A stretch of 64,000 nt of DNA from Epichloe hybrida (GCA_019022495.1 JAFEKR010000041.1:62001-126000), one strand, 5' to 3'. Positions 46,779-59,082 are shown, counted from the stretch's first letter. Program-made: numbers and translations. The notes: generated by a model from the sequence alone, not told the origin.

Positions 46779-48481
46779 TCACGTCAGTTCGTAGTCCCTC
46801 CAGACTACAGCCTTGCGCCAATGTCGAGCCGCAATCTTGTTCTCAAACAGGAGATCAATCTCGGCGGGTGTACGATCCTTCATCTCCGGCAAACGGAACC
46901 AGGCCCATGCCAGGCAAACGGCAGCTGTACCGGCCCAGACCAGGGCAGCGCGAGCTCCCAGACCCCATCCCACAGGCTTGTTCTCCAGTAAGTTCGGAAC
47001 GAGAAAGAGGTTTGCAATCGCCAATACAATGTAGGTCCCGCGAGCAATCGAGTTGGTTGCAGCCTTGGTTCGGGTAGATGGGGTCTCTGCAACAATCGTG
47101 TAGCATACGGGACCAATCGTGAAATTGTACACCACGGCGAAGAGGATCAAGAAGGCAGCAATGATCCATGAGATGGCCTTGGGCCCGTCTTTGCAGAAGA
47201 AGGAAAGGCTACCAATCGTGGCGAGGCAGGTGATTTCGAACAGCAGTCCGCCAAGCCACAGAGTCCGTCGCCCAACACGACGCATCACCAACATGGAGGA
47301 GAGTGTCGACAAGATACACAGAGCATACATGCCAGTGGTGACACAAAGGGCGTGTTCCTCGGACAATCCGCCCTTCTGCAAAAGCTTGACCGAGTAGAAC
47401 ATGAGAGGTGTCCCCACCCATTGCTGAGTGACATAAACCATGACAGCGATCTCCGTTCGTCGAAGGTTGATCCCTTTGAAGCACCCAGCAGCCCCATTTG
47501 CTCGGATTGTTCTTTCTCGTGGGCGTTGACAGCTCGCATAACGGACAGCGCACCGTCGGCATCAAACAGGGGATCTCGGTTGAGGCGTCGGAGAACCTTC
47601 TTCGCCTGCTCGTCTTGATCATTCCGGGTCAGATATAGAGGACTCTCGGGCGCCATGAATGCAACGAAGAGCAGCGGAAGCAGCCAGCCATATTGGACAA
47701 GCATGGGGGCTTTGATGCTCCATTCTTCGTTCTTGATCTCCCTGGTTCCCCTCAAGACACTAGCTGATACGAGCTGCCCGACCAGCCAAAATACATTGAT
47801 CATGGTCGTCGCGGGTGCTCTGAGTTGAAGTGGGGTGATGTCAGATACGTAGGGCAGAGTGATGCCCTGGAACAATCCCCAGGGTATTCCTAGAAGAAAT
47901 TCGCCGGCGAGGAATACAGCCAAAGGGTTTCCGGTACCCATTGACCAGAAGCCAACCATGAGACAAAGCCCGGCACACACGAACCCAGCAGCGCTGCAGA
48001 TGCGATACCCCATACGGTTGACCACACGAGGAGCGAGCCAAAGCCCAATCAGCTGACCACCGGCAGCTGCGACGGTGATTCCCGATTGCCATGCGGTCGG
48101 TATGGTGTACTCGGTCTGGCCCGGGGCCTGACGGCCAAACTTCTTCTTGAAAGCTTCGTAGGAGAAGAAGTTGGGGACGAGTGCCGTTTCGTAGCCTTCC
48201 ATGATGATGGGCGCCGCCATCAATGCTGCCCAGATCATGGCGACATGGTAATACTTGACGGTATACCTCATCGACATGCTTTGCTCGTGTTGGTTCGCTG
48301 CCCTGGCCACCTCATCACTGCCAAACATGTCGCCGGTAGTGACACTCGGAACTTGGATGACCGTAGTCGATGCATCAGCTGTCTTCTTGTCGCTGTGACG
48401 CCTGCGACTCTTGTCGTCCGTCCCCGAGGCAGAGCCTGCCGGAGGACTCTTACGAATCTTGCCCAGAAATCCAGGCGCCAT
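46779..48481 (-). pseudogene. Sugar-type MFS transporter interrupted by a one-base frameshift
   Basis: From ATG 48481 (MAPGFLGKIRKSPP) the frame encodes the N-terminal half of a sugar porter of the maltose/hexose permease class: VKYYHVAMIWAALMAAPIIM, GYETALVPNFFSYEAF, TAWQSGITVAAAGGQLIGLW, GEFLLGIPWGLFQGITLPYV, NVFWLVGQLVSASVL and the PESPLYLTRN loop. Around 47478-47492 the reading frame changes: family-like CFKGINLRRTEIAVMV and the six C-terminal spans (TQQWVGTPLMFYSVKLL, GRRTLWLGGLLFE, NLFLVPNLLENKPVGWGL) continue in another frame to the stop at 46779. One base is missing where the family has an extra residue; no intron signals flank it. Without the slip the protein would have about 560 residues and 12 spans. 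It may be a recent pseudogene or a base error in a G-rich stretch. It is divergent from the acyl-CoA dehydrogenase. Confidence 0.8.
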
Positions 48482-49649
48482 GACGATGAAGATATATTTG
48501 GTATGCTGAAAGAGAGGCACCGGAACCAGGTACCCAATGATGATGGTGATGATGATGATGATAGTGAAGGCAGTCTATGTAACAAGCAAAGTCGCGAAAT
48601 CCGACATGAAGGCACAAACGGGGGAGGTTTGACGGACAACGTGGCAAGTGCAAAGGGCCATGTTCTTTATATCAGCATGATGAAGTGGCTTTCCCAAGGT
48701 TTTGCGGCAACGAGCTGCAGGAGCGTAGCGAGTTTGGCTTTGGCACTCTGTCCGAGTCTAGCCTCTCCAAGCAAAGCTGCGCCGCCCCTTTTCAGTAAAG
48801 ATGATGGATTAGCATTTTGACGTGCAGTTGTGGCTGGTGGCCATGACAGAGGAGCAAATGCTGTTATGATGGATGTGCCATGTCACGAAAACTTGGGCGG
48901 ACAAACATGCCGATGCATGGCAACCATTCTCGGTGATGCGGGCATTTTTAGACGCGTTTGAGGCGCTTTGCGAGTTGATGGCACAAAAAAAAAATAATCA
49001 CGGAAGATTGCGCTCGAGGCAATCAATGCTAGACTTCCACGTAGTCCAAAGACGATACTTGAGATGCGTGTCCAAGATTATTCGTGTGTGGTGCATACGT
49101 CAATGTCAATGACAGCGGTGCAATCGAGAAATGACATGGAAAACGCGTGATGGTCTCCTCTTTTCTGGGCCCTGGCCCCTCATTCACTTGTACATAAGTC
49201 GTGGTGGCGTATGTAATATTAAGCCATGACACGAAAAAAAATCCCCATGTGGCAGGCAGCTCTCGGTCCCATATTATGTAAGTAAAGCAAAAGAGCAAAG
49301 CACCAGGTCGGAAAATGGAACTGCCGTTGCCGTCCCCTCGCCCGAGTATGCGGCAGGCCTCGTCCGAACACGATTCGGTTGCCACTTGCTGTCAACATTA
49401 CCGAGCCTCGGCAGCAAACATGCAGCATGCAGCTCTACCCCATCTTGTACTTGGAATCCCGGCTCTGCATTCCATCTGTATGCAATAAGTCGACACGTTG
49501 AACTCGCCAGTCGCTGCCGTCTTCGCTGCTTGTACTGCACATCATCTCGCCTGCTCCTTTTTCTCATCTATAGTGACCTGTCTCCTATGATTCCTATCCT
49601 ATGTATGTAGCCTCGAGCACCAACCCATAACCACACCCCACCTCTCAAA
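48482..49649. promoter_or_regulatory. Divergent promoter region
   Basis: 1.17 kb between the transporter (minus) and the acyl-CoA dehydrogenase (plus). A GATGATGGTGATGATGATGATG run at 48538-48560 lies in the transporter leader. A 244-codon plus frame that covers 48086-48820 is antisense to the transporter and not called. Nothing else seen. Confidence 0.45.
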
Positions 49650-51012
49650 ATGCCCGTCGACCCCAAACTCCACATCACGGAGTCGATTCCTTGGAGCGAG
49701 CCCTCGTGGCTCCGCGGCGTCCACTCCCCCTACTACAACGACACTCACAGACTGCTCCAGAAAAACCTGCGCGAATACATCAACACACGTCTTCTTCCCT
49801 CCTCCCTCGACTGGGAAGAGCAGGGCCATGTCCCCGCACAAGTAGCAGAGCACTTTTGCAAGTCGGGCATCCCCTTTCCCGATGTGCCTGCTACTTACCG
49901 GCCGGCCGACGTGCCCAACCTGGCCGGTATCCCTCACTCAGACCTTGATGTATTCCACTTCTTAATCATGAGCGATGAAATGTCCCGCGTGGAAGGCGGC
50001 GTCGGGATCGCATTGGCAGGTGCTTCGGCCATTGGCGCTCCTCCTGTTGTGAACTGCGGGACTGAAGAACAGAAGAGCAAGTGGCTGCCGGGCCTGTTTT
50101 CAAGAAAGACGAGCTTCTCCCTAGGCATCACGGAACCCAGTGGTGGTTCGGACGTGGCGAGGATCAAGACCTCGGCCGAAAAGACCCCAGATGGCAAGTT
50201 TTACATTGTAAATGGTGTCAAGAAGTGGATCACCGGTACCCCGTGGGCAACACACATGACCACGGCTGTGCGGACAGGAGGACCCGGCATGAAGGGCGTG
50301 TCCCTGCTCGTCATTCCCATGGACTCGCCAGGCATCGTGCACCATAAGATATTCAACAGTGGTCAGAATGCCGGTGGTGCCTCCTTTGTGTACCTTGACA
50401 ACGTCAAGGTCCCCGTCGAGAACATCCTTGGAGAGGAAAACGAGGGCTTCATGATCATCATGAAGAACTTCAACAAGGAGCGCTTCCTGCTGACTGTGGG
50501 GTGCAACCGCAAGGCACGTTCCTGCCTAGCCATGTCTTTCCAGTATGCCATGAAGAGAGAGACGTTTGGAAAGCCCTTGATTCAAAACCAGGTCATCAGG
50601 AGGAAGCTGTCCGAGCTGGCACACAAGATTGAGGGTCACTGGGCATGGCTCGAGCAGCTAGCGTACCATGTCAACTCGTCGGAGCTGGGATGGGAGGATC
50701 CCCAGATTGCAAGTCGGATTGCTCTGCTGAAGGTGCAGGGCGGACAGTTGCTCGAGCTCGCGGCCAGGGAGGCGGCACAGATTTTCGGCGGTGCGGCCTA
50801 TCAAAAGGGCGGCGGGCCGGGTGCCACCGTCGAGCAGATCAATCGTGATCTGAGGATGCTGGTGAGTAGAGCGAGTACAAACGAGTTGATCGAAGCGAAT
50901 CGCCGTCTAGATGCTAATCTGTTGATAGGTCGTTGGCGGTGGCAGCGAGGAGATCGTGGCGGATTTGGCGGTACGCTTGGAGTTGGCCATGATGGGAGGA
51001 TCCAAAATATGA
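49650..51012 (+). CDS. Acyl-CoA dehydrogenase
   Basis: Two exons, 49650-50861 and 50929-51012, phase 0, with GTGAGT, TGCTAAT and GATAG; 431 residues. Without splicing the frame would run on to 51398 with unlike sequence. Flavin- and substrate-binding motifs of the family are present: TEEQKSKWLPGLF, SLGITEPSGGSDVARIKTS, FYIVNGVKKWITG, GEENEGFMIIMKNFNKER, KRETFGKPLIQNQVIRRKL and QIFGGAAYQKGGGPGATVEQ. At the position where medium-chain enzymes have the catalytic Glu (YEGT) this protein reads VVGGGSEEI, common in fungal members, so the catalytic base must be assigned by modelling. No N-terminal cytochrome b5 domain and no obvious mitochondrial presequence; the C-terminus MMGGSKI is not a standard PTS1 although SKI resembles SKL. 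Substrate unknown. Confidence 0.92.
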
Positions 51013-51470
51013 TGACCGATGGGCATCATGTCCCAGGCCCGCAAGCAAGTTTTCTGATTGTTTGGAGCTGCATTGCAATAGTGCAACGTTCAACTCTTGA
51101 ATGCCAGAAGAATCCCGCGCCTTTTGCATCTCGCTTTTCCGTCGGCTTTTCCGCCGACGTTGACGGGCCGGCTGTATGTAACAAGTGGCACTGCCAGCCG
51201 TCCGGCACCTGGTTGGACTCACAGCTCGCCCAGTCCCAGTCCCAGTCCCAGTGTCAGTCCCAGTTTCATCTGAAAAACAACCGCCCTTTCCATCCTTTCA
51301 CGTCACACCTCCGGAGCATCTCGTCTTCTGTCGATTCTCGGCCCAATCTCCAATGTAGTGGCCCAGGCCTCATTCAGCCTCTTAATTTCTACTCATGATT
51401 GTGCCATCTAGCCTCACTTAATAGCACTGCATCACACCATCAAATCCGTCTCTAGCAAACAGCCGACAGC
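51013..51470. promoter_or_regulatory. Intergenic region with CCCAGT tandem repeat
   Basis: 458 bp between two plus-strand genes. Positions 51229-51264 carry about six CCCAGT-type hexamers upstream of the next start. No gene. Confidence 0.5.
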
Positions 51471-53546
51471 ATGGCTCGAAAGAAAAGCGCTCCTCCATCC
51501 CTCTTTTGTGAATGGATGGTCGGGACCACCATTTCTGCTGCACTTGGTCCCATTCCCAAAAAGCCTCCCAAGCGCCGCGAGGTGGTCACAGTTGAGGTTC
51601 TCACTGACGATGAAACAGAGGAGGACACCCTCATAATAACATACCCACGATCTGGTGCATCAAGGAAAGTCGCCGACACAAAAGATGCTGCCGTGAAAAA
51701 AGTCCGCTTCGAGGACGCACCAAAGAAATCGGCCATGAAGAAGGTAGAGCCGTCTGCATCTGAGGACTCTGAAGAAACCGTTCCCGAAGCACAAGCTGCC
51801 GCTGAATCAAGCGACTCCAGCAACGCCACATCAGACGATTCACAGCCCACCAAGAAGGCAAATGGAAAGAAGCCCAAGAAGGCGGCAGCCAAATCCTCCG
51901 ACAGCGGAGACGACTCCGAGCCGCACCCAACTTGTAAATGCAACGACTGTGTCCGCGGCCGCCAGAAGCAGCAGCAAAGCCAGGGGGAAAAATGCGCAAA
52001 AAAGTCTGAAACGTTAGACTCGGAGACGGACGAGCCTAAAAAGAGCGGTAGAAAAGGAGGCAAAGGTAAGAAGAACAGCCAGTCAGGTAACAAGGGAAAG
52101 GGGGACAAAGTCGAGGTAGAAAGCTCTCCGAAAGTCGAGGTAGAGAGCTCTGCCTCGGAGACAGAGTCCGCCAAAGACACGGAAGACGAGGCTGTTGCCG
52201 GCAAAGAAAAGGAGAAAGAGGAGGATGCTGTTACGAAAGAGAAGCAAATTCAAGAGACGAAGAAGGATAAAAACAAGGGACGGGACGAACAGAGCAAGTC
52301 TGAGTCAGCCAAGACGGATGAAAGCGAGGACAAGAAGGAAGCCGAAGCCCCCACGGAGACGCCTCCTAAGAACGAGACACCTGCCAAGGAGAAGAAACCA
52401 CGCAACACCTCAAAGGGCGCAGACGACAAGAAACCCAGTTATCCCGCTGGATTCCCAGGTCCACACGCCCGTCGACCAAACCTCATCGTACCCATCCGCG
52501 CGGAAGTCGTCCACACCGAACGAGTCGTCGAAACCCCCGAGGATCCTCCCCCAAACGCATACTACGACTCGGAGAACAACATTGTCAGAATCTATCACGG
52601 TCCCGCGTACGGCCACCACCACGGATCTCTCTATCCGAAGCGGGATCCCTCCCACCTGCCGCTACCAATCGGCATGCCTCATCCAGCACGGAACCCATAC
52701 TACCACGGCTTCGACAGAGGTCTTCCCGACAAGAGCAACCTCGAGCACGTCCCCATCACCCAGGGCATGCACGTGCCGCCAGTCTTGAGCGCCTACTTCC
52801 CGCCTCACGGGTACGCCGGGTACGCAGGCGCCTTCATGCCATCAGGTGGTCCCCCTCCGACCGCGATGCCGCCCGCGGCGTGGCCAGCCGCGGAGCCAGC
52901 CGCCGTAAATGTGAACATGAATAAGAACAAGGGCGCGTTCAGCGTGCCAGCGCCGTCCAGCAGAAGCCAGGACATGGCAGGCGGGGACAACGTCTTCCCG
53001 CCGGGCAAACAAAACCCATACTATGCACCAAAACGCTCGCCCTTCTCCAACCTAGGTGCGAGTAAACGAAGCGCATCCAACGGCAGCCCCAGACACTCCA
53101 ACACAAGCAAGAAGGCCCCGAGTCTCTCCAACGCCCAGCAGCAGTCTGAACAATGGGGAAATAGCCCCAAAAGCCAGGACCAAGCAGCAGCAGCAGCAGC
53201 AGAAGGGTGGGACAATGGCGCAGACCAAGGACAAGGGAAAACCGGCGCGGATCAAAGTACCTCTTGGGGCGTGAACAGCGGAGGGGAAACCGCGCCCGTG
53301 GAGTCCTCGTGGGATGCGAACGGCGACACCTGGGGAAACCAGGAGGCGCAGAACAACGACGGTGGTGACGCGGGACCAGGATGGGGCCAGACGGACCAAC
53401 AAGCGAGGGAGGTTGATGCGCCGCTGACAGACCACAACAATGCCGCCATGCCTACGGAGGAAATGCCGGGTGCTTGGGGAACTAGTCCCCCTTCATGGGG
53501 AGATCTGAGCATGGCTGCGTCAACGGGGGGTCGAGTAGAGTGGTGA
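51471..53546 (+). CDS. Disordered protein with C-terminal GW/WG repeats
   Basis: Intronless frame of 691 residues. The N-terminus MARKKSAPPSLFCEWMVG is followed by an ordered-looking stretch (RREVVTVEVLTDDETEEDTL) and then a long Lys/Glu/Ser-rich segment (about 60-330) with a small tandem repeat KVEVESS. A CKCNDCVRG cluster is at about 157-165. Residues about 330-470 are Pro/Tyr/His-rich with PNAYYDSENNIVRIYHG. The last 135 residues contain eight Trp, most as WG or GW in a Gly/Asn/Gln/Ser setting: EQWGNS, EGWDNG, TSWGVN, SSWDAN, DTWGNQ, PGWGQT, GAWGTS, PSWGDL. That spacing is what Argonaute-hook proteins such as GW182/Tas3/NRPE1-type show, but other roles for W-rich disordered tails exist. 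No named domain otherwise. It ends 350 bp before the RIP-damaged retroelement. Confidence 0.8.
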   Translation: MARKKSAPPSLFCEWMVGTTISAALGPIPKKPPKRREVVTVEVLTDDETEEDTLIITYPRSGASRKVADTKDAAVKKVRFEDAPKKSAMKKVEPSASEDSEETVPEAQAAAESSDSSNATSDDSQPTKKANGKKPKKAAAKSSDSGDDSEPHPTCKCNDCVRGRQKQQQSQGEKCAKKSETLDSETDEPKKSGRKGGKGKKNSQSGNKGKGDKVEVESSPKVEVESSASETESAKDTEDEAVAGKEKEKEEDAVTKEKQIQETKKDKNKGRDEQSKSESAKTDESEDKKEAEAPTETPPKNETPAKEKKPRNTSKGADDKKPSYPAGFPGPHARRPNLIVPIRAEVVHTERVVETPEDPPPNAYYDSENNIVRIYHGPAYGHHHGSLYPKRDPSHLPLPIGMPHPARNPYYHGFDRGLPDKSNLEHVPITQGMHVPPVLSAYFPPHGYAGYAGAFMPSGGPPPTAMPPAAWPAAEPAAVNVNMNKNKGAFSVPAPSSRSQDMAGGDNVFPPGKQNPYYAPKRSPFSNLGASKRSASNGSPRHSNTSKKAPSLSNAQQQSEQWGNSPKSQDQAAAAAAEGWDNGADQGQGKTGADQSTSWGVNSGGETAPVESSWDANGDTWGNQEAQNNDGGDAGPGWGQTDQQAREVDAPLTDHNNAAMPTEEMPGAWGTSPPSWGDLSMAASTGGRVEW

Positions 53547-53890
53547 AATTTTCTCATCGCTCACGTACACGGTGGCTTCTTGTAGCCAGCAACGGACTAG
53601 AAAACAAAAACTTGAGAGGGACAGGAATGCATGAGGTGATGAAGCATATTTTTACAGGGGAAAAAGTGCACATGGACGGCTGATAATTGGCGCAATCAAA
53701 GTCTATTCAGCATCTTCCGCGACTTGTAACCTTTACAGATAGATTTGTACTCTGAATGGAGCGGTGCCCTGAGTTGATATAATTTGTTGATCTTATCATT
53801 CGTTAAAATAAGATACATCTTGTTTAAAATCATAGCATAATAAGTAGCGGCAACCAAGTAAACAGTGACGGAAGGCATCTTCCTGACACG
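53547..53890. other. 3' flank of the GW gene up to the retroelement
   Basis: 344 bp, becoming AT-rich. A short minus-strand frame (53696-53935) crosses into the LTR and is not supported as a gene. At 53879-53888 the flank reads CTTCCTGACA, the same ten bases with which the LTR ends. Confidence 0.4.
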
Positions 53891-53895
53891 GGTAT
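53891..53895. repeat. Target-site duplication, left copy
   Basis: GGTAT directly before the LTR start TGTCAGG; the same five bases follow the right LTR at 59304-59308. Confidence 0.85.
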
Positions 53896-54116
53896 TGTCA
53901 GGTAGGGGTGTAGATAGATGATGAAAAGTGTTCAATGTTGATCAATCAGAGGTGTAGACGACAGCCGACTTTTGTACCTGAAGGGTACACAGTGCGCTAT
54001 GGTAATAACTAGTCTACGGAGGTACTTCTAATACATTTGTCTCTACTAATGTCTTATCCTAGTTAATACGCGCCCCTCGCCCATATATCTAATACTTTAG
54101 GGAGCTTTTCCTAATA
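53896..54116. repeat. Left LTR (3' LTR relative to the element)
   Basis: 221 bp from TGTCAGGTAGGGG to CTTTTCCTAATA. The end corresponds to CTCTTCCTGACA of the other copy after C-to-T/G-to-A changes. It differs from the right LTR at 26 sites, all transitions; this copy carries the T or A at 17 of them, 16 in its inner (right) half. Confidence 0.88.
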
Positions 54117-57100
54117 TACCCCCTATAGCTAAGATAACTATTAAAGCTAATAATCTAAGGTGTAGGAAGAGATTGTGAATAATCTCTGGTGTTATAATTA
54201 GGCAGGAATCTCCCTTATGCTAATTCTATAGTAGAAGTCCCTATGCATTTAACCTAATAGAGGCTTTATAAAGCTATCTATAGGCATCTCGGAGGTCTTT
54301 ATCTAATTTACCTTAATATTACCTATTACACACTGCTCTTGAATCCATATCTGATTTATATTAAGGTGCTTAAGGCTAGTTTAAAGCCTTCCTTCTATAT
54401 ATTTAGTAATCTAGATTATCTGCTTGTTATTACACTAGATGATTAAGAGCGGTGGAACGTGTACGTTAATATTGCGAAGTAGCCTACCAAGAGAAATACG
54501 CTCTTTTATACTATAATTTAGGGTAAAGAGCTTTGCTTCTATGCTTAAAGTTATTACGCGATATTACCTCCTAGACTTCTAATTAATCGCAGCGCTATAT
54601 ATAATAAAAACATAGCCTTGCGTTAACTTCCAAGTCTTAGGATTATTACTAAGTGAAGCATCTATGCTAGAAAACAACGTATTAAAGCTATTTGCGCCTA
54701 AATATTGTAAGCAGAGCTTCTTTATGTTCTAAGCGTATAATAGAGCGCCCTATACTAGCTTAATGTGCTTTACTAATGGATTTATTATAAAAGAGGCTAG
54801 CTTTAAAGCTATAAACACTATATTAGGTCTTCTAATAATGCAAAGGTACACCAAAGAGCCTATAATTGCTCTGTAGTAGCTGATTTCTTTGTCTGAAGCT
54901 TTATTATTATTTAAGTAGATTATGGCTGTTAGGAGAGGAGCTATAATTAAGCTCTTTAACTCGTTATTAACAATATTAGGAATAAACTTCTAAGCGATCT
55001 TTCGAATGTATAATTCCTGTAATAACTATATCTCTTTAGTTTCGCGATTTCTAATGATTTTAATGCCTAGGAACTACTTTAATTCACCTTAGTCCTTAAT
55101 ATCTAGGCCATTCATTAATTGCTTATGTAATTCTTTGAATTCTGCTTTAGATCCATTAGGGTAAAGTACTATAATATTATTTACATAGAAAAACAGGATA
55201 AAATCATCCTTTATGAAGATACATAGGTCTTCTTTCCCTTAGATAAAGCTAAGCTCTAAAAGGAATCTTATTAAATAAAGAAACCATTATTAAGGAGCTT
55301 CCTGTAGCCTATATAATACTCTGATTATCTTCTAGAGATAACCTTTCGCGTTTATACCCTCTAGGGGCTTATAGAAGATAGGTTCTTTAAGTTCTGCGTG
55401 TGGGAAGGCATTCTGAATATTATATTATTAAGTATTAAGATTATTTGCGTAACAAACTGCAAGTAGTATTCGTAAAGATTAAGAAGCAAGTATTACAGCG
55501 TAGTTATTAAGGTTATCCTTTAGTTATTAATTACCTTATACTACTATTTAAGCCTTGAACTTTATAACTATGCCCTTTTCATCAGTTTTATATTTAAAAA
55601 CCTAGCTAAGGTTAATAATTTCCTTATGCTTATTAGGATTAATTAGTTCCTTAGGTACATCCTCCTAGTAGTTTAAGGATAGAAGCTTTAAAAGCTCCTT
55701 TATAATCGCTTCCTTCTAGTGGTCGTGATATAGTAATACTATTACCTAGTGATAATAGGCAGGTTCTAGAGGCATATCTTTAATTCGTAAATTATGCTAA
55801 GTTCCTTAGAGCGCCATAGAGAAAGCAGAAGAAAACTATACTTACCTAGCTTTCCTTAAATCCTTTTATTAACGTTTTCCTATTATAATATTATTTAGAT
55901 TAATGCTATTATTACAGGGACCGCGATTCTCCATAGTCTTACCGCTCTTAGTAGTAATTTTACTAGTCTCCGTGGTAGTCTCCGCGTGTTTAGCTGTTGC
56001 GTTACTTATAAATTCATTAATCTTACGAAATAGCGTATTATTACCTTATACCTAAAGCTCTATATTCTCTATAGTAACTAGTGCCTTATAAGAAAAGTTA
56101 GGAGGGGTTAAAAGAGCACTAATATAGCTGCTTTCTTACCCTAATGTGTAAGGTGGTGTTTTTACTTTAAACTGATTGTTTTCTTGCTCTATGACTAAGG
56201 GCTAAAAGTTATGATTCTTCTCTTCTATATCTATTCCTATAAGGTCTTAACTGATTTCTTTATTAAGGTCTTTAGCTTTAAGCTCTTTAAGCAGCGCGAT
56301 TATTAATATCTTCTCTTTCTAGGCTAATTCGATCTCTTCTTCTAGTTTAAAGAATAAGGCCTTATTAAACCGTACACACGCTGACATAATAACCTTACGA
56401 TTATAAAGGGTTAGAACCTAGATAATATACTAAGATTTACCCTTGTAACCTATAAGGTATCTGATGTGAGCTTTCTACTCTAACTAAGGGATTAAGTTAT
56501 TTAATTTAATATGCTCTAGGGCTTTTGTTATTATAGGAAACGCTTTATATCCGTAAGCTTAGAGGTGCGAAATTAAGGGCTTTTGGGTCTCTAATATCTG
56601 CGAATAGGCAGGGACGGTTTTCCTAGCCTAATTCCACTAAAGTTTATATAGTGTAATCCATTTCCTGTGATGCTCGAAAGGCGTTCGATTTAATAGATAA
56701 ACCGCTGTATTAAATATCTTATTATTAAGTTCTAATGGGAATCTAGCCTCTAGACTTAATGTACAGGCCTTCTACTTAACCACGCCCTTAGATCTCTCTG
56801 CCTTACCGTTCTAACTAGGTGTTAAGGGAGCTAAGTTATAGACTATAATACCCGCGAGGGCTATCTTATCTTTTATATTCTCTGTGAAGAGGGCCTTTTT
56901 AATATTGCTATGTAAAAATCGCAGCTAAACCCTAAATTAAGTACTTAGAAACGCCACTATTATATAGAAGCTATTACGAATCCTATCCTTTAATTTAAAC
57001 GAGTAGAAGAATCGCATTAAGGTTATAAGGTATGTAAAAACACACTAATACCTATTGCTATTCTAACAAGGAGAGTTATAGTACTCTAGATTAACTAAAA

Positions 57101-59082
57101 GCTTATAACCTAGTCCTTAAGGAAGCCCTTTAGGTGTAACCTATAATCTCTAGCGCTTAGCTTTGCTAGTAGTATAGATCTCATATTCTGTAAGCTTAGG
57201 TCCTATTAATTTAACGCCTAAAGTTATGTTTATAAGCTTTGCAAAAGCCCTTTTACCTAGATAACTACTTCTATGATACTAGAGATTTGCATCTCCTCTC
57301 GTAGGTAGCCTAGGAGCTCTGCTTAATATAGCGTTAGCCTCTTTCGAGTCTTCTAATAGCCTTAAAAGCATATAAAGCTTATTAATATTATATACCCTAG
57401 CTATAGGCTAATTTCCTCTGTAAAGAAATCCCTTCTTTTGATTCTAGAAGATGCCTGCCTTTATTATAATTATTACTAATACTAGATTAACATGGAATTC
57501 AGGAATAAACAAAGCTAACTCTAATATAATAGTTCTTGCTCTTTGCGATACAGGATTTGTAATAGATATGCTTACAGGCCCTTAACCTGAAGCTATATAG
57601 ATTGTGCCGCTAGCCTTAACCTCTATTGCTATATCCTTATTAAATTCAGATTGTTTAAACTATTAGATGTTATTAAAGATATGAATATTTGCTTTAGAGT
57701 TATAGAGAACTATGTTCCTTCTTGATTCTAAGTTATTCCTAGTGTTTGATAAATTCGCGCTTTCCTTTAATAATTCCGTGCGTTTAAAGCGTATAAATAA
57801 TAATATATTAGCTAACTTTTTGCCTAGAGTAATAGCTACTGAGTTGTTCGTAGGGTTCTGCGAAGGCATAATAATCTTATTACCCTTCTTCTCTAGCTTC
57901 TAATTTATAGCCTTTAATTTCTCCTATAGGTTAGCCTTAAGATACTTCTTAATATTCTCTTTAGAGTTCTTCCTAACTTCCTAGTTCTTTAGAGTAGCTT
58001 CTGGCTTATAGAGAGCCTTAAATAAATTATAGGATTCCTACCACTTTATAGCATCCTTAACGTTATGATTTATATATCTAGGGCACTTAGGCCTCTCTGG
58101 CTTTGTTGAATCATTTGATCTATTGCTTGTGAGAGCATTAGCAGTCTTTAGTTCCTTTAGTGGGGCCTTATAGTCCCTTTTAAACTTGGTAATAGCTTTG
58201 ATTAAGCTTGTTTTTGTCCCTTTATTAAGTAAGTTATTTTATTTCTTCTAAAATAACTTATATTTGCTTTAAAGAGACATAATAAACTTATATAGCATTA
58301 TCTCTTTGGTCTATTAGGTCCTAAGGTCTAGATAATTCCTCTAAAGTACTTTAATTATTATAGCCTACTTATACTAATCGCAGGTACCTTTAGCTTATAA
58401 ATAATTATTTAAATAGTTCTTCGTAAGGATTAGCATCTTCTTTATATTTAGCTTATACTACTTGTAAAGAAGTAAGAGTATCCTTTGGATATAATATTAA
58501 ATAGACTCCTTCTCCTTAACCTTAGTGTTAAAATTAAGGGAATCTTAAATATTCTTTAAAAGGGTCTTACAAATGTATTCCCTAATCTTTAGTATCTATT
58601 TAGCTAGATTATAATATTTTATAAGCTTAAATTAAAGCTCCTTATATTTGAAATTAAAGCAATCCTTTGTATTTTTATATACTAGCTTCTAATCCTTAAG
58701 AGCATTAGGGTTATCCTCTGTAATCTCTAGTCTCTAACCCCTTTGCAGGTACGTAGGTATTATAGGTTCTTTAAGTGATTTAACCTTATTTAGGTTAATA
58801 TACTCCTAGACCCTATAGGATTCTATGTAATTCTTAATCTACATAAACTACTTAATCTAGTCCTTCTCTAATAATAACACTATATTTAAAGTTTCTTTAG
58901 ATATATTAAAGGGGAATATACTATATAAGGGAAGCGTAAGATATGTTAATTAACTATTAATTAATATAATAAGGGCGTTTATCTCGTAATATTGGCAAGC
59001 GTTAATTTAATTAATTTAACGGAGCTTAATAACCTTAAAGATAATAATAAATTTAGCAATAGAAGCCACCTAGGCTTATAAC

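Noticed and set aside
48086..48820. 244-codon plus-strand frame
   Set aside because: Antisense to the transporter N-terminal half, with no family resemblance.
50862..51398. Unspliced extension of the acyl-CoA dehydrogenase frame
   Set aside because: Splicing at 50862-50928 gives the conserved C-terminal block GGGSEEIVADLAVR and a stop at 51012; the extension is unrelated sequence.
53696..53935. Minus-strand frame crossing into the left LTR, possibly a gene cut by the insertion
   Set aside because: No continuation is visible beyond the right duplication at 59308 and the residues look non-coding.
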